From NCBI RefSeq assembly GCF_002294985.1, contig NZ_NSGE01000003.1, forward strand, positions 772,677 through 836,676: a DNA stretch of 64,000 bases, in the 5' to 3' direction. The notes beneath the pieces were generated by a model. That model saw only the letters and a program-made list of their open reading frames with translations, searched no databases and had not been told where the DNA came from. Position numbers and translations under genes: made by a program. Positions 38,521 to 49,349 of the stretch are shown in pieces. The DNA comes from Mesorhizobium sp. WSM3862. GTDB lineage: Bacteria; Pseudomonadota; Alphaproteobacteria; Rhizobiales; Rhizobiaceae. Within the stretch, counting starts at the first letter, position 1; each line of letters begins with the position of its first letter.

Positions 38521-38723
38521 GCCTCGATGGGCGGGTATTCCGGCCACGGCATCATGCTGTCCAACTTCTTCGGCAAGCTCTACGCCGAGACGGTCGCGGG
38601 CAATCGCGACCGCTGAAGCTGATCGAGTATCTGAAGATTCCCGCCTTCCCGGACAGCTGTTGTTTACGCGCACCGCTGCTGTTTCTGGCGCTCAACTGGT
38701 TCGCACTGCGCCGCAGGATCTGA
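38521..38723 (+). pseudogene. C-terminal relic of a gamma-glutamylputrescine oxidase-like FAD enzyme
   Basis: The frame at 38521 reads MGGYSGHGIMLSNFFGKLYA and ETVAGNRDR before TGA at 38614. In the next frame it continues KLIEYLKIPAFP, then APLLFLALNWFALRRRI with a TGA at 38721. Together these match the end of PuuB/OrdL-type FAD oxidoreductases (GYSGHG motif, then IPAFPGG...LRxPLLxLAxxW). Only the last 65 residues or so remain, with at least one frameshift. The N-terminal FAD-binding part is absent, replaced upstream by the heptamer repeats. Confidence 0.75.
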
Positions 38724-38984
38724 AACCGGAACATGTGCAGAAGCTGTTAATTCGACAAGTCCGCTTCCCTAACGGCACGTTGCGGAATCCTTAACAAACG
38801 CGCAAAATTTCGCAAAAAGGCGCACTGATGCCATAATCGGCGGTAAAAGATGCCGGTTCTGGGCGATAAGACGGGGATTTGCGCGGGCCTGCCCGCTGGA
38901 AATTTCGGGACCGATGCCAATCAGCCGCGAACGGTTTGCGGCAAGATCGAAAGAACGTCGGCCCGGTTGTTGGAGGTGGTTTAG

Positions 38985-39887
38985 GTGAACGAGCCCTTCA
39001 GTTTCGGTGCGCCGGAACGACGGCACTTTGCTGTGCGGTTCGGCTATGACATGCAGCCCTCGTTCTGGCAGGGCCTGCAGTCGAACGCGCATCTGGTGAT
39101 CGCGGCCGTCGGCACCGCGGCGCTGCTTGGCGTGGCGGCGGTGGCGCTTTGGCTGGCCTTGCCGGCCAATGAGCGGCAGGCGATCGCGAAAACGGAGCAG
39201 ACCGTCCCCGCGATCGCGGTCAAGACGAAGAAAATCGCTCCGGCCGTATCGAGCGCCGTCAGTGTCGCCGCCGCGCCGCAAGCCGCGCGCAAGGCCGATG
39301 CGGTTTCGCCCATGACTGGATCCCGGGAAGCCGCCATCCCGGCACTGGCTTCCAACAATCCCCGCTGGAACGGCACGGTTGGTGAGCCTGCGCCCGCGGC
39401 GGATGCTCCGCCGGCCTCATCCGCTCAGGCCGCAGAGAAGCCGGCGACGCAGAACGACAAACCGGCCGTTGCCGCCTTCGCCGAATCCGCGTCCGGAAAC
39501 GATGCTTCGGCCGCTCTGGCTGAGGTCGCGGCGCCTGCGCCGGCGGCTGCCCAAGCGGCAGACGCAAAAAAGCCTGACGACAAAATGGATGCGGCCCAGA
39601 CCGCCGCCATCCCGGACGCGAAGCCCCTGGTTGCCGAGGCTCAGCCGACGGCACCCGACGATGCGGCCCAGGACGAGCCGAAGCCCGAAAACGCCGGCAC
39701 TGGCACCAATGGACGCGTCCTGAGGGCTGTTACCATGCGTTCCGGCCCGAAGAACGGCGCCGCCGCGATCGTCACTGTGCCTGCCAAGTCAGCCGTGCAG
39801 GTGATGAGCTGCAAAAAATGGTGCGAGATCGTCTATAACGGCAAACGCGGCTGGATCTACAAGAGCTTCGTCAAGACCGGCGCCTGA
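38985..39887 (+). CDS. Membrane-anchored SH3-domain protein
   Basis: 300 aa. The start is the GTG at 38985, chosen for TGGAGGTGG upstream. One TM helix lies at about 37-60 (LVIAAVGTAALLGVAAVALWLAL). A long Ala/Pro/Lys-rich, probably disordered periplasmic stretch (about 65-235) leads to a bacterial SH3 domain at the C-terminus (VTMRSGPKNGAAAIVTVPA, then WCEIVYNGKRGWIYKSFV). Such SH3b proteins usually bind cell-wall peptides. The topology, short cytoplasmic tail and periplasmic SH3, suggests an envelope tether. Confidence 0.85.
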   Translation: MNEPFSFGAPERRHFAVRFGYDMQPSFWQGLQSNAHLVIAAVGTAALLGVAAVALWLALPANERQAIAKTEQTVPAIAVKTKKIAPAVSSAVSVAAAPQAARKADAVSPMTGSREAAIPALASNNPRWNGTVGEPAPAADAPPASSAQAAEKPATQNDKPAVAAFAESASGNDASAALAEVAAPAPAAAQAADAKKPDDKMDAAQTAAIPDAKPLVAEAQPTAPDDAAQDEPKPENAGTGTNGRVLRAVTMRSGPKNGAAAIVTVPAKSAVQVMSCKKWCEIVYNGKRGWIYKSFVKTGA

Positions 39888-39928
39888 TCTGGACCCTCTT
39901 GGCGGCCTGACGCCGCCGCGACGTCGGT

Positions 39929-40675
39929 TCAGATGCAGCGCCCGCCGTCGACCTCCAGCGCCACGCCGGTGATCAAGGCCGCCTCGTCCGAAGCCAGCCA
40001 GAGGGCCGCGTTGGCGATGTCGAGCGGCGTCGACAGCCGGCCGAGCGGGATAGAGGCGCGGAATTTTTCACGGATCTCCGGCGTGTCGGCGCCCATGAAC
40101 TTCTCCAACATGCCGGTCTCGCCGGCGACCGGGCAGAGGCAATTGACGCGGATGTTCTTCGGGGCGAGTTCGACCGCCATCGACTTGGTGGCGGTGATCG
40201 CCCATCCCTTGGAGGCGTTGTACCAGGTGAGGCCTGGCCGCGGCCTGATGCCGGCTGTCGAAGCCGTGGTCAGTATGACGCCGCCGCCCTGCCGGTCCAT
40301 GATCGGCACCACGGCAAGCGCGGCATGATAGATCGCCTTCATGTTGACAGCGGTGATCAGGTCGAAGGTTTGCTCGTCGACGCCGAGCATGTCGCCGTTG
40401 CGATGGGTGTAGCCGGCATTATTGACCATGATGTCGACGCGGCCGAAGGCGCTTTTGGCGGCATAAACCATCTCGTCGAATTCGGAGCGTTGCGAGACGT
40501 CGGTCTGGGTCCAGATCGCGTTGTCGCCGATTTCCTTCGCCACGCGCGCTGCGCCCTTGGCATTGAGGTCGGCAACCACGACGCGCGCGCCTTCCTCGGC
40601 GAAGCGCTTCGCCATGCCCTCGCCGAAGCCCGACGCCGCGCCGGTGATGATGGCAACCTTGTTTTGCAGACGCAT
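39929..40675 (-). CDS. Short-chain dehydrogenase/reductase (SDR)
   Basis: 248 aa from the ATG at 40675. The classical SDR signature is complete: cofactor loop TGAASGFG, NNAG at about residue 87, and catalytic Tyr/Lys in WYNASKGW with the preceding Ser in TTASTAG. Asp in VVVADLN after beta2 predicts NAD rather than NADP. The end is ITGVALEVDGGRCI. The substrate is unknown; it is probably a FabG-like or sugar/alcohol dehydrogenase. It is convergent with the SH3 gene. Confidence 0.88.
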   Translation of the reverse strand: MRLQNKVAIITGAASGFGEGMAKRFAEEGARVVVADLNAKGAARVAKEIGDNAIWTQTDVSQRSEFDEMVYAAKSAFGRVDIMVNNAGYTHRNGDMLGVDEQTFDLITAVNMKAIYHAALAVVPIMDRQGGGVILTTASTAGIRPRPGLTWYNASKGWAITATKSMAVELAPKNIRVNCLCPVAGETGMLEKFMGADTPEIREKFRASIPLGRLSTPLDIANAALWLASDEAALITGVALEVDGGRCI

Positions 40676-40940
40676 GGTTTTCCCCATCATTGAAGGGCCG
40701 GCGGTCGCCATTCTCCCTTAGCTTTCGTCACATTCAGGTTCTATGTTGCAGGCGCGAACGCTTCCGGAAAGCTGTTGCTTGCCGACAAGCCTCCCGGTGG
40801 CGCCAGTGTCAAGGCCACATATGGGCCCAATCGATTGTCCAGCGATTGGTCCTGGATGTGACACCATGACACTGGACGATTTAAATCGATTAGAATATAT
40901 CAGCCCCGCTACCGGCTAGCGGCATCAAACCGGACTGACC

Positions 40941-42410
40941 ATGACCAGCCAGATCATCCCTGTCGAACCTTTCGACTTCATCATTTTCGGCGGGACCGGC
41001 GACCTGTCGGAGCGCAAGCTTCTGCCCTCGCTCTACCACCGCCAGCGCGGCCACCAATTTTCGGAGCCGACGCGCATCATCGGCACGTCGCGCGCGAAGA
41101 TGAGCGATGCCGAGTTCCAGAGCTTCGCCAAGAAAGCGATATCGGACCATGTGAATCCGGCCGACATCGAGCCGAAGGAACTGGACACATTTCTTGCTCG
41201 GCTTTCCTATGTCTCGGCGGACGCCACTTCGGGCGTCGGCTTCGACAAGCTCAAGAAGGCGATCGGCGACAGCGACCGCATCCGCGCCTTCTACCTCGCG
41301 GTGGCGCCGGCGCTGTTCGGCGACATCTCGCATCAGCTCAAGGAACACAAGCTGATCACCCCGAATTCGCGCATCGTGCTGGAGAAGCCGATCGGCCGTG
41401 ACCTCGCCTCGGCGCGGACGCTCAACGACGCCGTGGGTGACGATTTCCACGAAAGCCAGATCTTCCGCATCGATCACTATCTCGGCAAGGAAACGGTGCA
41501 GAACCTGATGGCGCTGCGCTTTGCCAACGCGCTTTATGAGCCGCTGTGGAACTCCGCCCATATCGATCATGTGCAGATCACCGTGGCCGAGACCGTGGGT
41601 CTCGAGGACCGCGTCACCTACTACGACAAAGCCGGCGCGCTGCGAGACATGGTGCAGAACCACATCCTGCAGCTGCTTTGCCTGGTTGCCATGGAAACAC
41701 CGTCCTCGATGGACGCGGACGCCGTGCGCGACGAGAAGCTGAAGGTGCTGCGGGCGCTGAAGCGCATCAACGGCAACGAGGCGCCGAAACACACGGTGCG
41801 CGGCCAGTATCGCGCCGGCGCCTCCGCCGGCGGGCCGGTCAAGGGTTATGTGGAGGAACTCGGCAAGGACAGCAACACCGAGACCTTCGTCGCCCTCAAA
41901 GCCGAGATCGGCAACTGGCGCTGGGCCGGCGTTCCTTTCTATCTCAGGACCGGCAAGCGGCTGGCGACCCGCGTTTCGGAAATCGTCATCGAATTCAAGC
42001 CGATCCCCTATTCCATCTTCGGCGACAGCGCCGGGCCGATCTTCGCCAACCAGCTGGTGATCAGGCTGCAGCCGGACGAAGGCGTCAAGCAGTACATCAT
42101 GATCAAGGATCCGGGGCCGGGCGGGATGCGGCTGCGCCAGATCTCGCTCGACATGAGCTTCGCGCAATCCTTCCACAGCCGCGCGCCGGACGCTTATGAG
42201 CGGCTGATCATGGATGTGGTGCGCGGCAACCAGACGCTGTTCATGCGTCGCGACGAGGTCGAGGCGGCCTGGAAGTGGATCGATCCGATCCAGAACGCCT
42301 GGGAAAGCGCCAGGCAGGAAGCGCAGGGCTATACGGCCGGCACCTGGGGTCCGTCGGCCTCCATCGCGCTCATCGAACGTGACGGACGGACATGGCACGA
42401 GAGCAATTGA
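40941..42410 (+). CDS. zwf: Glucose-6-phosphate 1-dehydrogenase
   Basis: 489 aa, standard length. The cofactor motif [16 protein letters not shown] is at the N-terminus, and the active-site signature [14 protein letters not shown] contains the catalytic His. FLRTGKRL-like ([15 protein letters not shown]) and RLQPDEGV segments follow. It oxidises glucose-6-phosphate to 6-phosphogluconolactone, the first step of the Entner-Doudoroff route that rhizobia use for sugars. It is first of a zwf-pgl-edd operon; pgl overlaps its end by 19 bp. The 265-bp upstream gap is AT-rich near 40880 and has several short dyads. Confidence 0.96.
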   Translation: MTSQIIPVEPFDFIIFGGTGDLSERKLLPSLYHRQRGHQFSEPTRIIGTSRAKMSDAEFQSFAKKAISDHVNPADIEPKELDTFLARLSYVSADATSGVGFDKLKKAIGDSDRIRAFYLAVAPALFGDISHQLKEHKLITPNSRIVLEKPIGRDLASARTLNDAVGDDFHESQIFRIDHYLGKETVQNLMALRFANALYEPLWNSAHIDHVQITVAETVGLEDRVTYYDKAGALRDMVQNHILQLLCLVAMETPSSMDADAVRDEKLKVLRALKRINGNEAPKHTVRGQYRAGASAGGPVKGYVEELGKDSNTETFVALKAEIGNWRWAGVPFYLRTGKRLATRVSEIVIEFKPIPYSIFGDSAGPIFANQLVIRLQPDEGVKQYIMIKDPGPGGMRLRQISLDMSFAQSFHSRAPDAYERLIMDVVRGNQTLFMRRDEVEAAWKWIDPIQNAWESARQEAQGYTAGTWGPSASIALIERDGRTWHESN

Positions 42411-43108
42411 GCGGGGCCGCTTACGCCTGGAACGGCTTTGCCGACCGCCAGCAGCTGGCGGCGGCCCTTGCCGGCCACGTCGCCGCCCGCCTGACCAAGG
42501 CGATCACCGACCGCGGCACGGCGCTGCTCGCCGTATCCGGCGGCACGACGCCGGCAAAATTCTTCGCCGCGCTCTCTTTAATCCCGATCGCCTGGGACAA
42601 GGTCACCGTGACGCTGGTCGACGAACGTTTCGTGCCGCCCTCCTCGCCGCGCTCGAATGCCGGGCTGGTGGCGGCCAACCTGCTCCAGAACAAGGCAGCG
42701 GCAGCGCGCTTCGTGCCGCTCTACCATGAGGCGGCGACCATCGAGGACGCAGCGACGTCGGACAGCGAGGCCCTGCAATCATTGCCCTGGCCGCTGGATG
42801 TGGTGGTGCTTGGCATGGGTGCCGACGGGCACACGGCCTCCTTCTTTCCCGATGCCGGCAATCTCGCCGAGCTCATCGACCCGTCCTCACCGCGCATCGT
42901 GCTGCCCGTGCATGCGCAAAGCGCCGGCGAGCCGCGGCTGACACTATCGATGGCGCGGATCGTTGCCGCCGGTTTCATCGCGCTCCACATCGAGGGAGAG
43001 GATAAGCGCATCGCCTTCGACGGCGCGATGGGAGCGGGCATGAAAAAGCCCATCCGCAACGTGCTCGAGGCGGCGCCGATACCGGTAGAGGTGTTCTGGG
43101 CACCCTGA
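42392..43108 (+). CDS. pgl: 6-Phosphogluconolactonase
   Basis: 238 aa SugarP-isomerase-fold lactonase (DevB type) with [29 protein letters not shown] and [14 protein letters not shown] motifs. It hydrolyses 6-phosphogluconolactone to 6-phosphogluconate between Zwf and Edd. The start codon lies inside the end of zwf, indicating translational coupling. Confidence 0.94.
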   Translation: MAREQLSGAAYAWNGFADRQQLAAALAGHVAARLTKAITDRGTALLAVSGGTTPAKFFAALSLIPIAWDKVTVTLVDERFVPPSSPRSNAGLVAANLLQNKAAAARFVPLYHEAATIEDAATSDSEALQSLPWPLDVVVLGMGADGHTASFFPDAGNLAELIDPSSPRIVLPVHAQSAGEPRLTLSMARIVAAGFIALHIEGEDKRIAFDGAMGAGMKKPIRNVLEAAPIPVEVFWAP

Positions 43109-43124
43109 TTTCACCAAAGGAACA

Positions 43125-43157
43125 GCCCCGGAGGCTGTGGGAGGACGTTTCCGGGGC
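43125..43157 (+). promoter_or_regulatory. Hairpin in the pgl-edd gap
   Basis: Arms GCCCCGGA (43125-43132) and TCCGGGGC (43150-43157), ending about 15 bases before the edd start. It has no T-run, so it is not a simple terminator. It could tune edd translation or mark a processing site. Confidence 0.35.
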
Positions 43158-43172
43158 CCGAAAGGACCAGCC

Positions 43173-44996
<1,824 letters not shown>

Positions 44997-45008
44997 CGTC
45001 AATCTGCT

Positions 45009-45036
45009 AAAAAAGAGCGGCTCGGAGCCGCCGCTC
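45009..45036 (-). terminator. Intrinsic terminator after the LysR gene
   Basis: Arms GAGCGGC / GCCGCTC (45015-45021 and 45030-45036). On the minus strand a run of six T follows at 45014-45009. It lies between the convergent edd and lysR genes and may also slow plus-strand transcription. Confidence 0.65.
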
Positions 45037-45088
45037 GGAGCCGCCCTTTGTCGTAAGCGGTGTGCCATCGGCACCTAGACAAGAGGTC

Positions 45089-45985
45089 TCACGAGGTATT
45101 CTTGCCACTGAAGACCTCCGCCAAATAGTCAATAAACACCCTGACTTTACGTGGGGTGTGACGTCGCTGAGCGTAGAAGGCGAAGATCGGTTGCTCCATG
45201 GGTTCATGATCCGGCAGCAGCCGCACGAGGCGGTTCTCCGCTATATCCTGGGCGACCATGAAATCGCCCAAGAGGGAGTACCCCCCTCCCGCTAGGCAGG
45301 CGTTTCTCACCGCTCGCGCTGAGTTCATTGTCAGTTGCTGCGGCACTTCGAAGTCAATGACCTTTCCTTGATGCGAAAACTTATGAACGCGCCCCCATTC
45401 CCCGCTGACCTGAGTAACGGATGGGCGAGCCCTGATCTCGTCCAAGGTCCTGGGTGTCCCATATTCCTGGCAAAACTGGGGTGTCGCGACGAACACGATC
45501 CTCTGCGTGAAAATCCTCTGCGCAATCAGGGATGAATCGTTCAACGGTCCTACCCGGATGGCGACATCGAAGTGCTCGCCAATGAGATCAACCAAACGAT
45601 TGCCAAGGTCGATTGAGACATCGAGCTGCGGGAACCGTCGCACGAACTCAGGAACCACTGGTGCCAGGCACTCATTACCAAAGGCCGTTACGCAGGAGAC
45701 GTGGAGTTGGCCGCGAGGAGTTTCGTGGCGTTCGCGTACTGCGCTCCGCATCTGATCAAGCTCCTCCAGGAGGCCGGTGCTCTTTTGCACGAACTCCATC
45801 CCGGCATCCGTCAGATTGATCTGCCTGGTGGTGCGGTTAAAGAGACGTACGCCGAGATCGGTCTCCAAGTCCGCCACAATGCGGCTTACCGAGGCAGCGG
45901 AAAGGCGCAAATCCCGGCTCGCAGAAGAGAAGCTGTTATGCCTGGCGACTGCCACGGCCACCTTCATGGCCTCGATCATATCCAT
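45089..45985 (-). CDS. LysR-family regulator in lower-GC islet
   Basis: 298 aa. The HTH (MDMIEAMKVAVAVARHNSFSSASRD, residues 1-60) and an AaeR/DsdC-like substrate-binding domain (SIDLGNRLVDLIGEHFDVAIRVGPLNDSSLIAQ, about 145-180) are clear. It is divergent from an oxidoreductase gene with a 107-bp shared promoter region holding a dyad, the usual LysR-target layout. By eye its GC content and codon use are lower than those of zwf and edd beside it, which suggests acquisition together with its neighbour. Confidence 0.9.
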   Translation of the reverse strand: MDMIEAMKVAVAVARHNSFSSASRDLRLSAASVSRIVADLETDLGVRLFNRTTRQINLTDAGMEFVQKSTGLLEELDQMRSAVRERHETPRGQLHVSCVTAFGNECLAPVVPEFVRRFPQLDVSIDLGNRLVDLIGEHFDVAIRVGPLNDSSLIAQRIFTQRIVFVATPQFCQEYGTPRTLDEIRARPSVTQVSGEWGRVHKFSHQGKVIDFEVPQQLTMNSARAVRNACLAGGGYSLLGDFMVAQDIAENRLVRLLPDHEPMEQPIFAFYAQRRHTPRKVRVFIDYLAEVFSGKNTS

Positions 45986-46021
45986 CCGCCATTCTTCCGA
46001 AATTCAAAATAATGTCTCTCA

Positions 46022-46041
46022 CCGTGCGCTCTTTAACACGG
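46022..46041. promoter_or_regulatory. Candidate LysR binding dyad
   Basis: CCGTG-N10-CACGG, an interrupted palindrome of LysR-box size in the intergenic region between the divergent LysR and oxidoreductase genes. Confidence 0.4.
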
Positions 46042-46092
46042 AAGCCGAAATCATGCATCAATGGGGCGAACGCTCAAATTGAGGAGATGGAC

Positions 46093-47097
46093 ATGTCCAA
46101 AAATCCTAGCTGGATACTTCGCAGCTACCCTTCCGCAATGCCCTCCGTCGAGAACTGGAGCCTGGAGGAGCGTTCAATTCCCGACGCCGCGGATGGTGAG
46201 CTGCTGGTGAAAACTCTGTGGCTCTCCGTCGATCCCTATATGCGCGGTCGGATCAGCCCCGCGAAGAATTATGCTGCTGGTTTTAGAATTGGCGACCTGA
46301 TGTGTGGCGGCGGAATTGGCGAGGTAATTACGTCTGAGTCTCCGGACTTCAAGCCAGGCGACCTCGTGATGAGCGATCATTTTGGTTGGCAGCCGTTCAG
46401 CGTGATCCCGGCCGCGTCAGCCAAGCCAGTGACGACAACCGACGCTCCGATTCAGGCCGTACTGAGCTATCTCGGCATGCCCGGTCTCACCGCCTACTTT
46501 GCCCTCCTCAAAACCGCAACTCCGAAGGTGGGGGAAACGGTGTTGATCTCTGCCGCTTCAGGAGCTGTGGGGCAGATTGCGGGACAGATCGCGCGGATCA
46601 AAGGGTTCGACCCAGTCGCTGTTGCGGGCTCGGATGAGAAGCTGGAATGGTGCAGGGAGCTTGGATATCGGGCTGGAGTCAATCATCGACGCTCCGCTGA
46701 TCTCGTGGCAGATGTCGCCACCGCATGCCCTAGCGGCGTCGATGTCTTTATCGACAACACCGCCGGGCCGATTCACGATGCAGCCATGCTAAATCTCAAC
46801 ATCTTTGGCAGAGTGGTGGTTGTCGGCACTATTGCCTTGGCCGACCGGTTTGACCAGCCTGATGTCGGTCTCAGGCATCTCAGAAGGACACTAATCACCC
46901 GTGCGCGGATAGAAGGGTTCTTGCTCGACGACCACGAAGGAGAATACGAGACCGCGATTGCCGATCTGCTGTCATGGTACAAACAGGGACTGCTTCAGAC
47001 ACGGGAAGATGTTGCGGAAGGGATCGAGACCGTGCCCCACGCTTTCGTTCGGATGTTGAAGGGAGAGAACTTCGGCAAGCAACTGGTCAAGCTATGA
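46093..47097 (+). CDS. NADP-dependent MDR-family oxidoreductase
   Basis: 334 aa, zinc-independent medium-chain reductase of the leukotriene-B4-dehydrogenase/CurA type. It has LSVDPYMRGRIS, GMPGLTAYFALLKTATPKVG, the nucleotide loop SAASGAVGQIAGQIA and the end RMLKGENFGKQLVKL. The ATG at 46093 is chosen because GAGGAG at 46081-46086 is well spaced for it and too close for the ATG at 46087. It probably reduces alpha,beta-unsaturated ketones or aldehydes with NADPH and is controlled by the divergent LysR. Confidence 0.9.
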   Translation: MSKNPSWILRSYPSAMPSVENWSLEERSIPDAADGELLVKTLWLSVDPYMRGRISPAKNYAAGFRIGDLMCGGGIGEVITSESPDFKPGDLVMSDHFGWQPFSVIPAASAKPVTTTDAPIQAVLSYLGMPGLTAYFALLKTATPKVGETVLISAASGAVGQIAGQIARIKGFDPVAVAGSDEKLEWCRELGYRAGVNHRRSADLVADVATACPSGVDVFIDNTAGPIHDAAMLNLNIFGRVVVVGTIALADRFDQPDVGLRHLRRTLITRARIEGFLLDDHEGEYETAIADLLSWYKQGLLQTREDVAEGIETVPHAFVRMLKGENFGKQLVKL

Positions 47098-47151
47098 TGC
47101 TCTAACGAGGGTTTGTCCGCTTCGGCCAGACTGCTATTTTTTGTGCACGCG

Positions 47152-47493
47152 TTACTCAAGCGGATCGTTCCAAGGCAGCAGCTCATCGATCCGCCTCCGC
47201 TTGTGGCCGTTGACGACGGCGGCAAGCGTGGTGGTCAAGTAGACCTGCGGATCAACAGCATTGAGTTCGCAGATCTCCTCTGGCGCAGACAAAACTAGCT
47301 TGCCCTGCCGGGCCAGCGTTCGCCAGGACGACAGATGGTTGGCCTCCAGCCCGTGGCGCTCCGCTACTTCGTTCACCGTCACGCCCGGACGCAAGCCCTC
47401 CGAAACGATCTGTGCCTTGACCTCATCGGGCCATTGGCGATGCGCCTCACGTCGGCCCCGCCATGTCGTGAGAACCTCCAATGTCGTGTCCAT
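47152..47493 (-). pseudogene. IS66 relic: TnpA start fused in frame to TnpC end
   Basis: The 113-aa frame starts like an IS66 TnpA (WPDEVKAQIVSEGLRPGVTV, then VAERHGLEANHLSSWRTLAR). From about residue 72 it becomes the C-terminal tail of an IS66 TnpC transposase (ELNAVDPQVYLTTTLAAVVN, then RIDELLPWN). TnpB and the catalytic part of TnpC are missing, so an internal deletion of nearly the whole element joined the two ends in frame. Terminal inverted repeats are not evident in the flanks. It marks the right edge of the lower-GC islet. Confidence 0.75.
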
Positions 47494-47607
47494 GGAGAAA
47501 CTGCTTCTCGCTCATCCATGGAACCTGGTCACAGATCAGGCGTCAGCGGACAACGTTGGGGGCAAAACAGCGGTTACCCTTTTTCGTTCGTTTGCGGACG
47601 GCGATGC

Positions 47608-49263
47608 CTACTGAACGGTGATCTCGCTCCGCTCACCGGCCTTGATCGTCACCGGCATTTCCTTGTCCTGGCCCTGATCGGACATGTGCCGCACGACGAC
47701 ATAGTCGCCGGCGGGGATCGTCTGTTGCCAGCTGTCGCCATAGGTCAGGCCGAGCGATTTGCGCTTACCCTCAATATCCTTCTTTGACGAGAACACCTCG
47801 ATCGAATAGGCGCCGGGCGCCGACATTGCCAGCACGCCGGCGCCGAGAGCCACCTTCACATCCTGGTTGTCGCCGGCCTTGATGCCGAAGGGCTGTTCGA
47901 CAACGGCGAGATCGAGCGTGGTTAGCGCGACATAGTCGTCCGGCGGCAGCCAGAATTTGCTGTCCGGACCGTAGGAGTGCTCCACGCTTTCACGCGAACC
48001 GTCGATCTTCTTCTTCGCCTTGACGATCTCGAAGCCGATGCCGGAATTGTCGGCCTTTTCGCCGCCGGCCGTGTAGTAGGCGTTGAGCACGGCATGGCCG
48101 ACGCCGATCACGATATCCTTCTCGACCGTCTGTCCGGCGGCAAGCTGGATGGTTTCGGTCACCGTGCCGGCGCCGATCTGCACCGTCACCTTCTGCTCGC
48201 CGGCGGGCACGGTGGCCTTGGTGTCGCCATAGTGGGTCGTGCTGCCGCCCGGATAGGCGAAGTCGACACGCGCCTCGCCGCTGATCTCCGAGCCCTGGCT
48301 CGCATGCGGGTGGATAACCAAGGTTCCGGCGTTCAGCGTGAACAACGGGCTGTAGGTCTGGCCGGCTTCGATCTTGATCTTCTGCTCGCTCCTTGCCTCG
48401 TCGGCGCGACCGACGACAATGTAATCGCCCGGCTCGAGATTGGTCTTGAGCTCGCCATACTCGGTCATGACCTGATCGCCGCGCGAGCCGTCGGACTTGG
48501 CCTTGTAGATCTCCCAGGCATTGCCGTCGGTGATGGGATCGCCGCCTTCAGCCGTGACGACGCTCGGCGTGAAGTTGAATTCAGGCTTGGCGGGTTCGGG
48601 TGCAGGCGCCGGGGCCGGAGCAGGCTCTGGCGCGGGCGCCGGCGCCGCGACGGTCTCGACCAGCGCTTGCTGCAATGCCTTCTCGTCGGAGGCCTGGATG
48701 TATTTTCCGCCGGTGTTCTCGGCGAGGCAGGCGATCTGCCTGCCTTCGTCGGCGGTCAGGCCGAAGCCGACCACGTCGGCGGTGAAGTCGACGCCGGTCT
48801 CCTTCAGCTCCTTGCCGAGCGCGCACGGATCGCCACCGCAGGTCTCAAGACCGTCGGTGATGAGAACGACCGTGGCCTTGTCCTCGGTGTATTTCAGCGC
48901 TTCGGCGGCCTGCTTGACGGCCGCCGTCAGCGGCGTCTTGCCGAGGAATTTCATGCTGTCGGCGGCCGCCGAGATCGCGCTCGCCGAACCCGCCTGCGGC
49001 GGCACGATCAGCTCGATGTCCGCGCAGCTGCCTTTCTGGCGATGCCCGTAGGCCATGAAGCCGATCTCGTCGTCGCCCGGCACCGACTGCAGCACCGTGC
49101 GCAGCGATTCGCGCGCGATCTCGAGCTTCGGCTTGCCGTCTATCTGGGCCCACATGGAGCCGGATGCATCGAGAATGATGATGACCTTGTTGGCGGCAAA
49201 GCCAAAGGTGGTCATCGACAAAAGGAGGATCGCCGCAGCGACGCTCCGTGCCAGTCCCGCCAT
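47608..49263 (-). CDS. Secreted VWA-domain protein with three C-terminal repeats
   Basis: 551 aa. A signal peptide (residues 1-24, cleavage near GFA-AN) is followed by a von Willebrand A domain (about 25-205). Its complete metal-ion site is D32-x-S-x-S in LDASGSMWA, then GKTPLTAA and VLITDGLETCGGD. Cysteines in GSCAD, TCGGDPC and ACLAE may form disulfides. A PAPAPEP-type hinge (about 212-233) leads to a beta-rich region. There an (I/F)E(I/V) to GDYVVV unit of about 80 residues recurs three times (EIYKAKSDGSRG, EIVKAKKKIDGSRE, EVFSSKKDIEGKRK). It is probably periplasmic or exported; function unknown. Confidence 0.85.
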   Translation of the reverse strand: MAGLARSVAAAILLLSMTTFGFAANKVIIILDASGSMWAQIDGKPKLEIARESLRTVLQSVPGDDEIGFMAYGHRQKGSCADIELIVPPQAGSASAISAAADSMKFLGKTPLTAAVKQAAEALKYTEDKATVVLITDGLETCGGDPCALGKELKETGVDFTADVVGFGLTADEGRQIACLAENTGGKYIQASDEKALQQALVETVAAPAPAPEPAPAPAPAPEPAKPEFNFTPSVVTAEGGDPITDGNAWEIYKAKSDGSRGDQVMTEYGELKTNLEPGDYIVVGRADEARSEQKIKIEAGQTYSPLFTLNAGTLVIHPHASQGSEISGEARVDFAYPGGSTTHYGDTKATVPAGEQKVTVQIGAGTVTETIQLAAGQTVEKDIVIGVGHAVLNAYYTAGGEKADNSGIGFEIVKAKKKIDGSRESVEHSYGPDSKFWLPPDDYVALTTLDLAVVEQPFGIKAGDNQDVKVALGAGVLAMSAPGAYSIEVFSSKKDIEGKRKSLGLTYGDSWQQTIPAGDYVVVRHMSDQGQDKEMPVTIKAGERSEITVQ

Positions 49264-49349
49264 GAAAATCTCCTGAGTGAACCCCCGTCCGCGCCGGGAA
49301 AGCTATTTGAGCCGGGCTTTGCAGACAAGTCCGATGGCCGGCAAGTCGC

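Noticed and set aside
43109..43172. Riboswitch upstream of edd
   Set aside because: Only one simple hairpin in 64 bp; too short and no known aptamer pattern.
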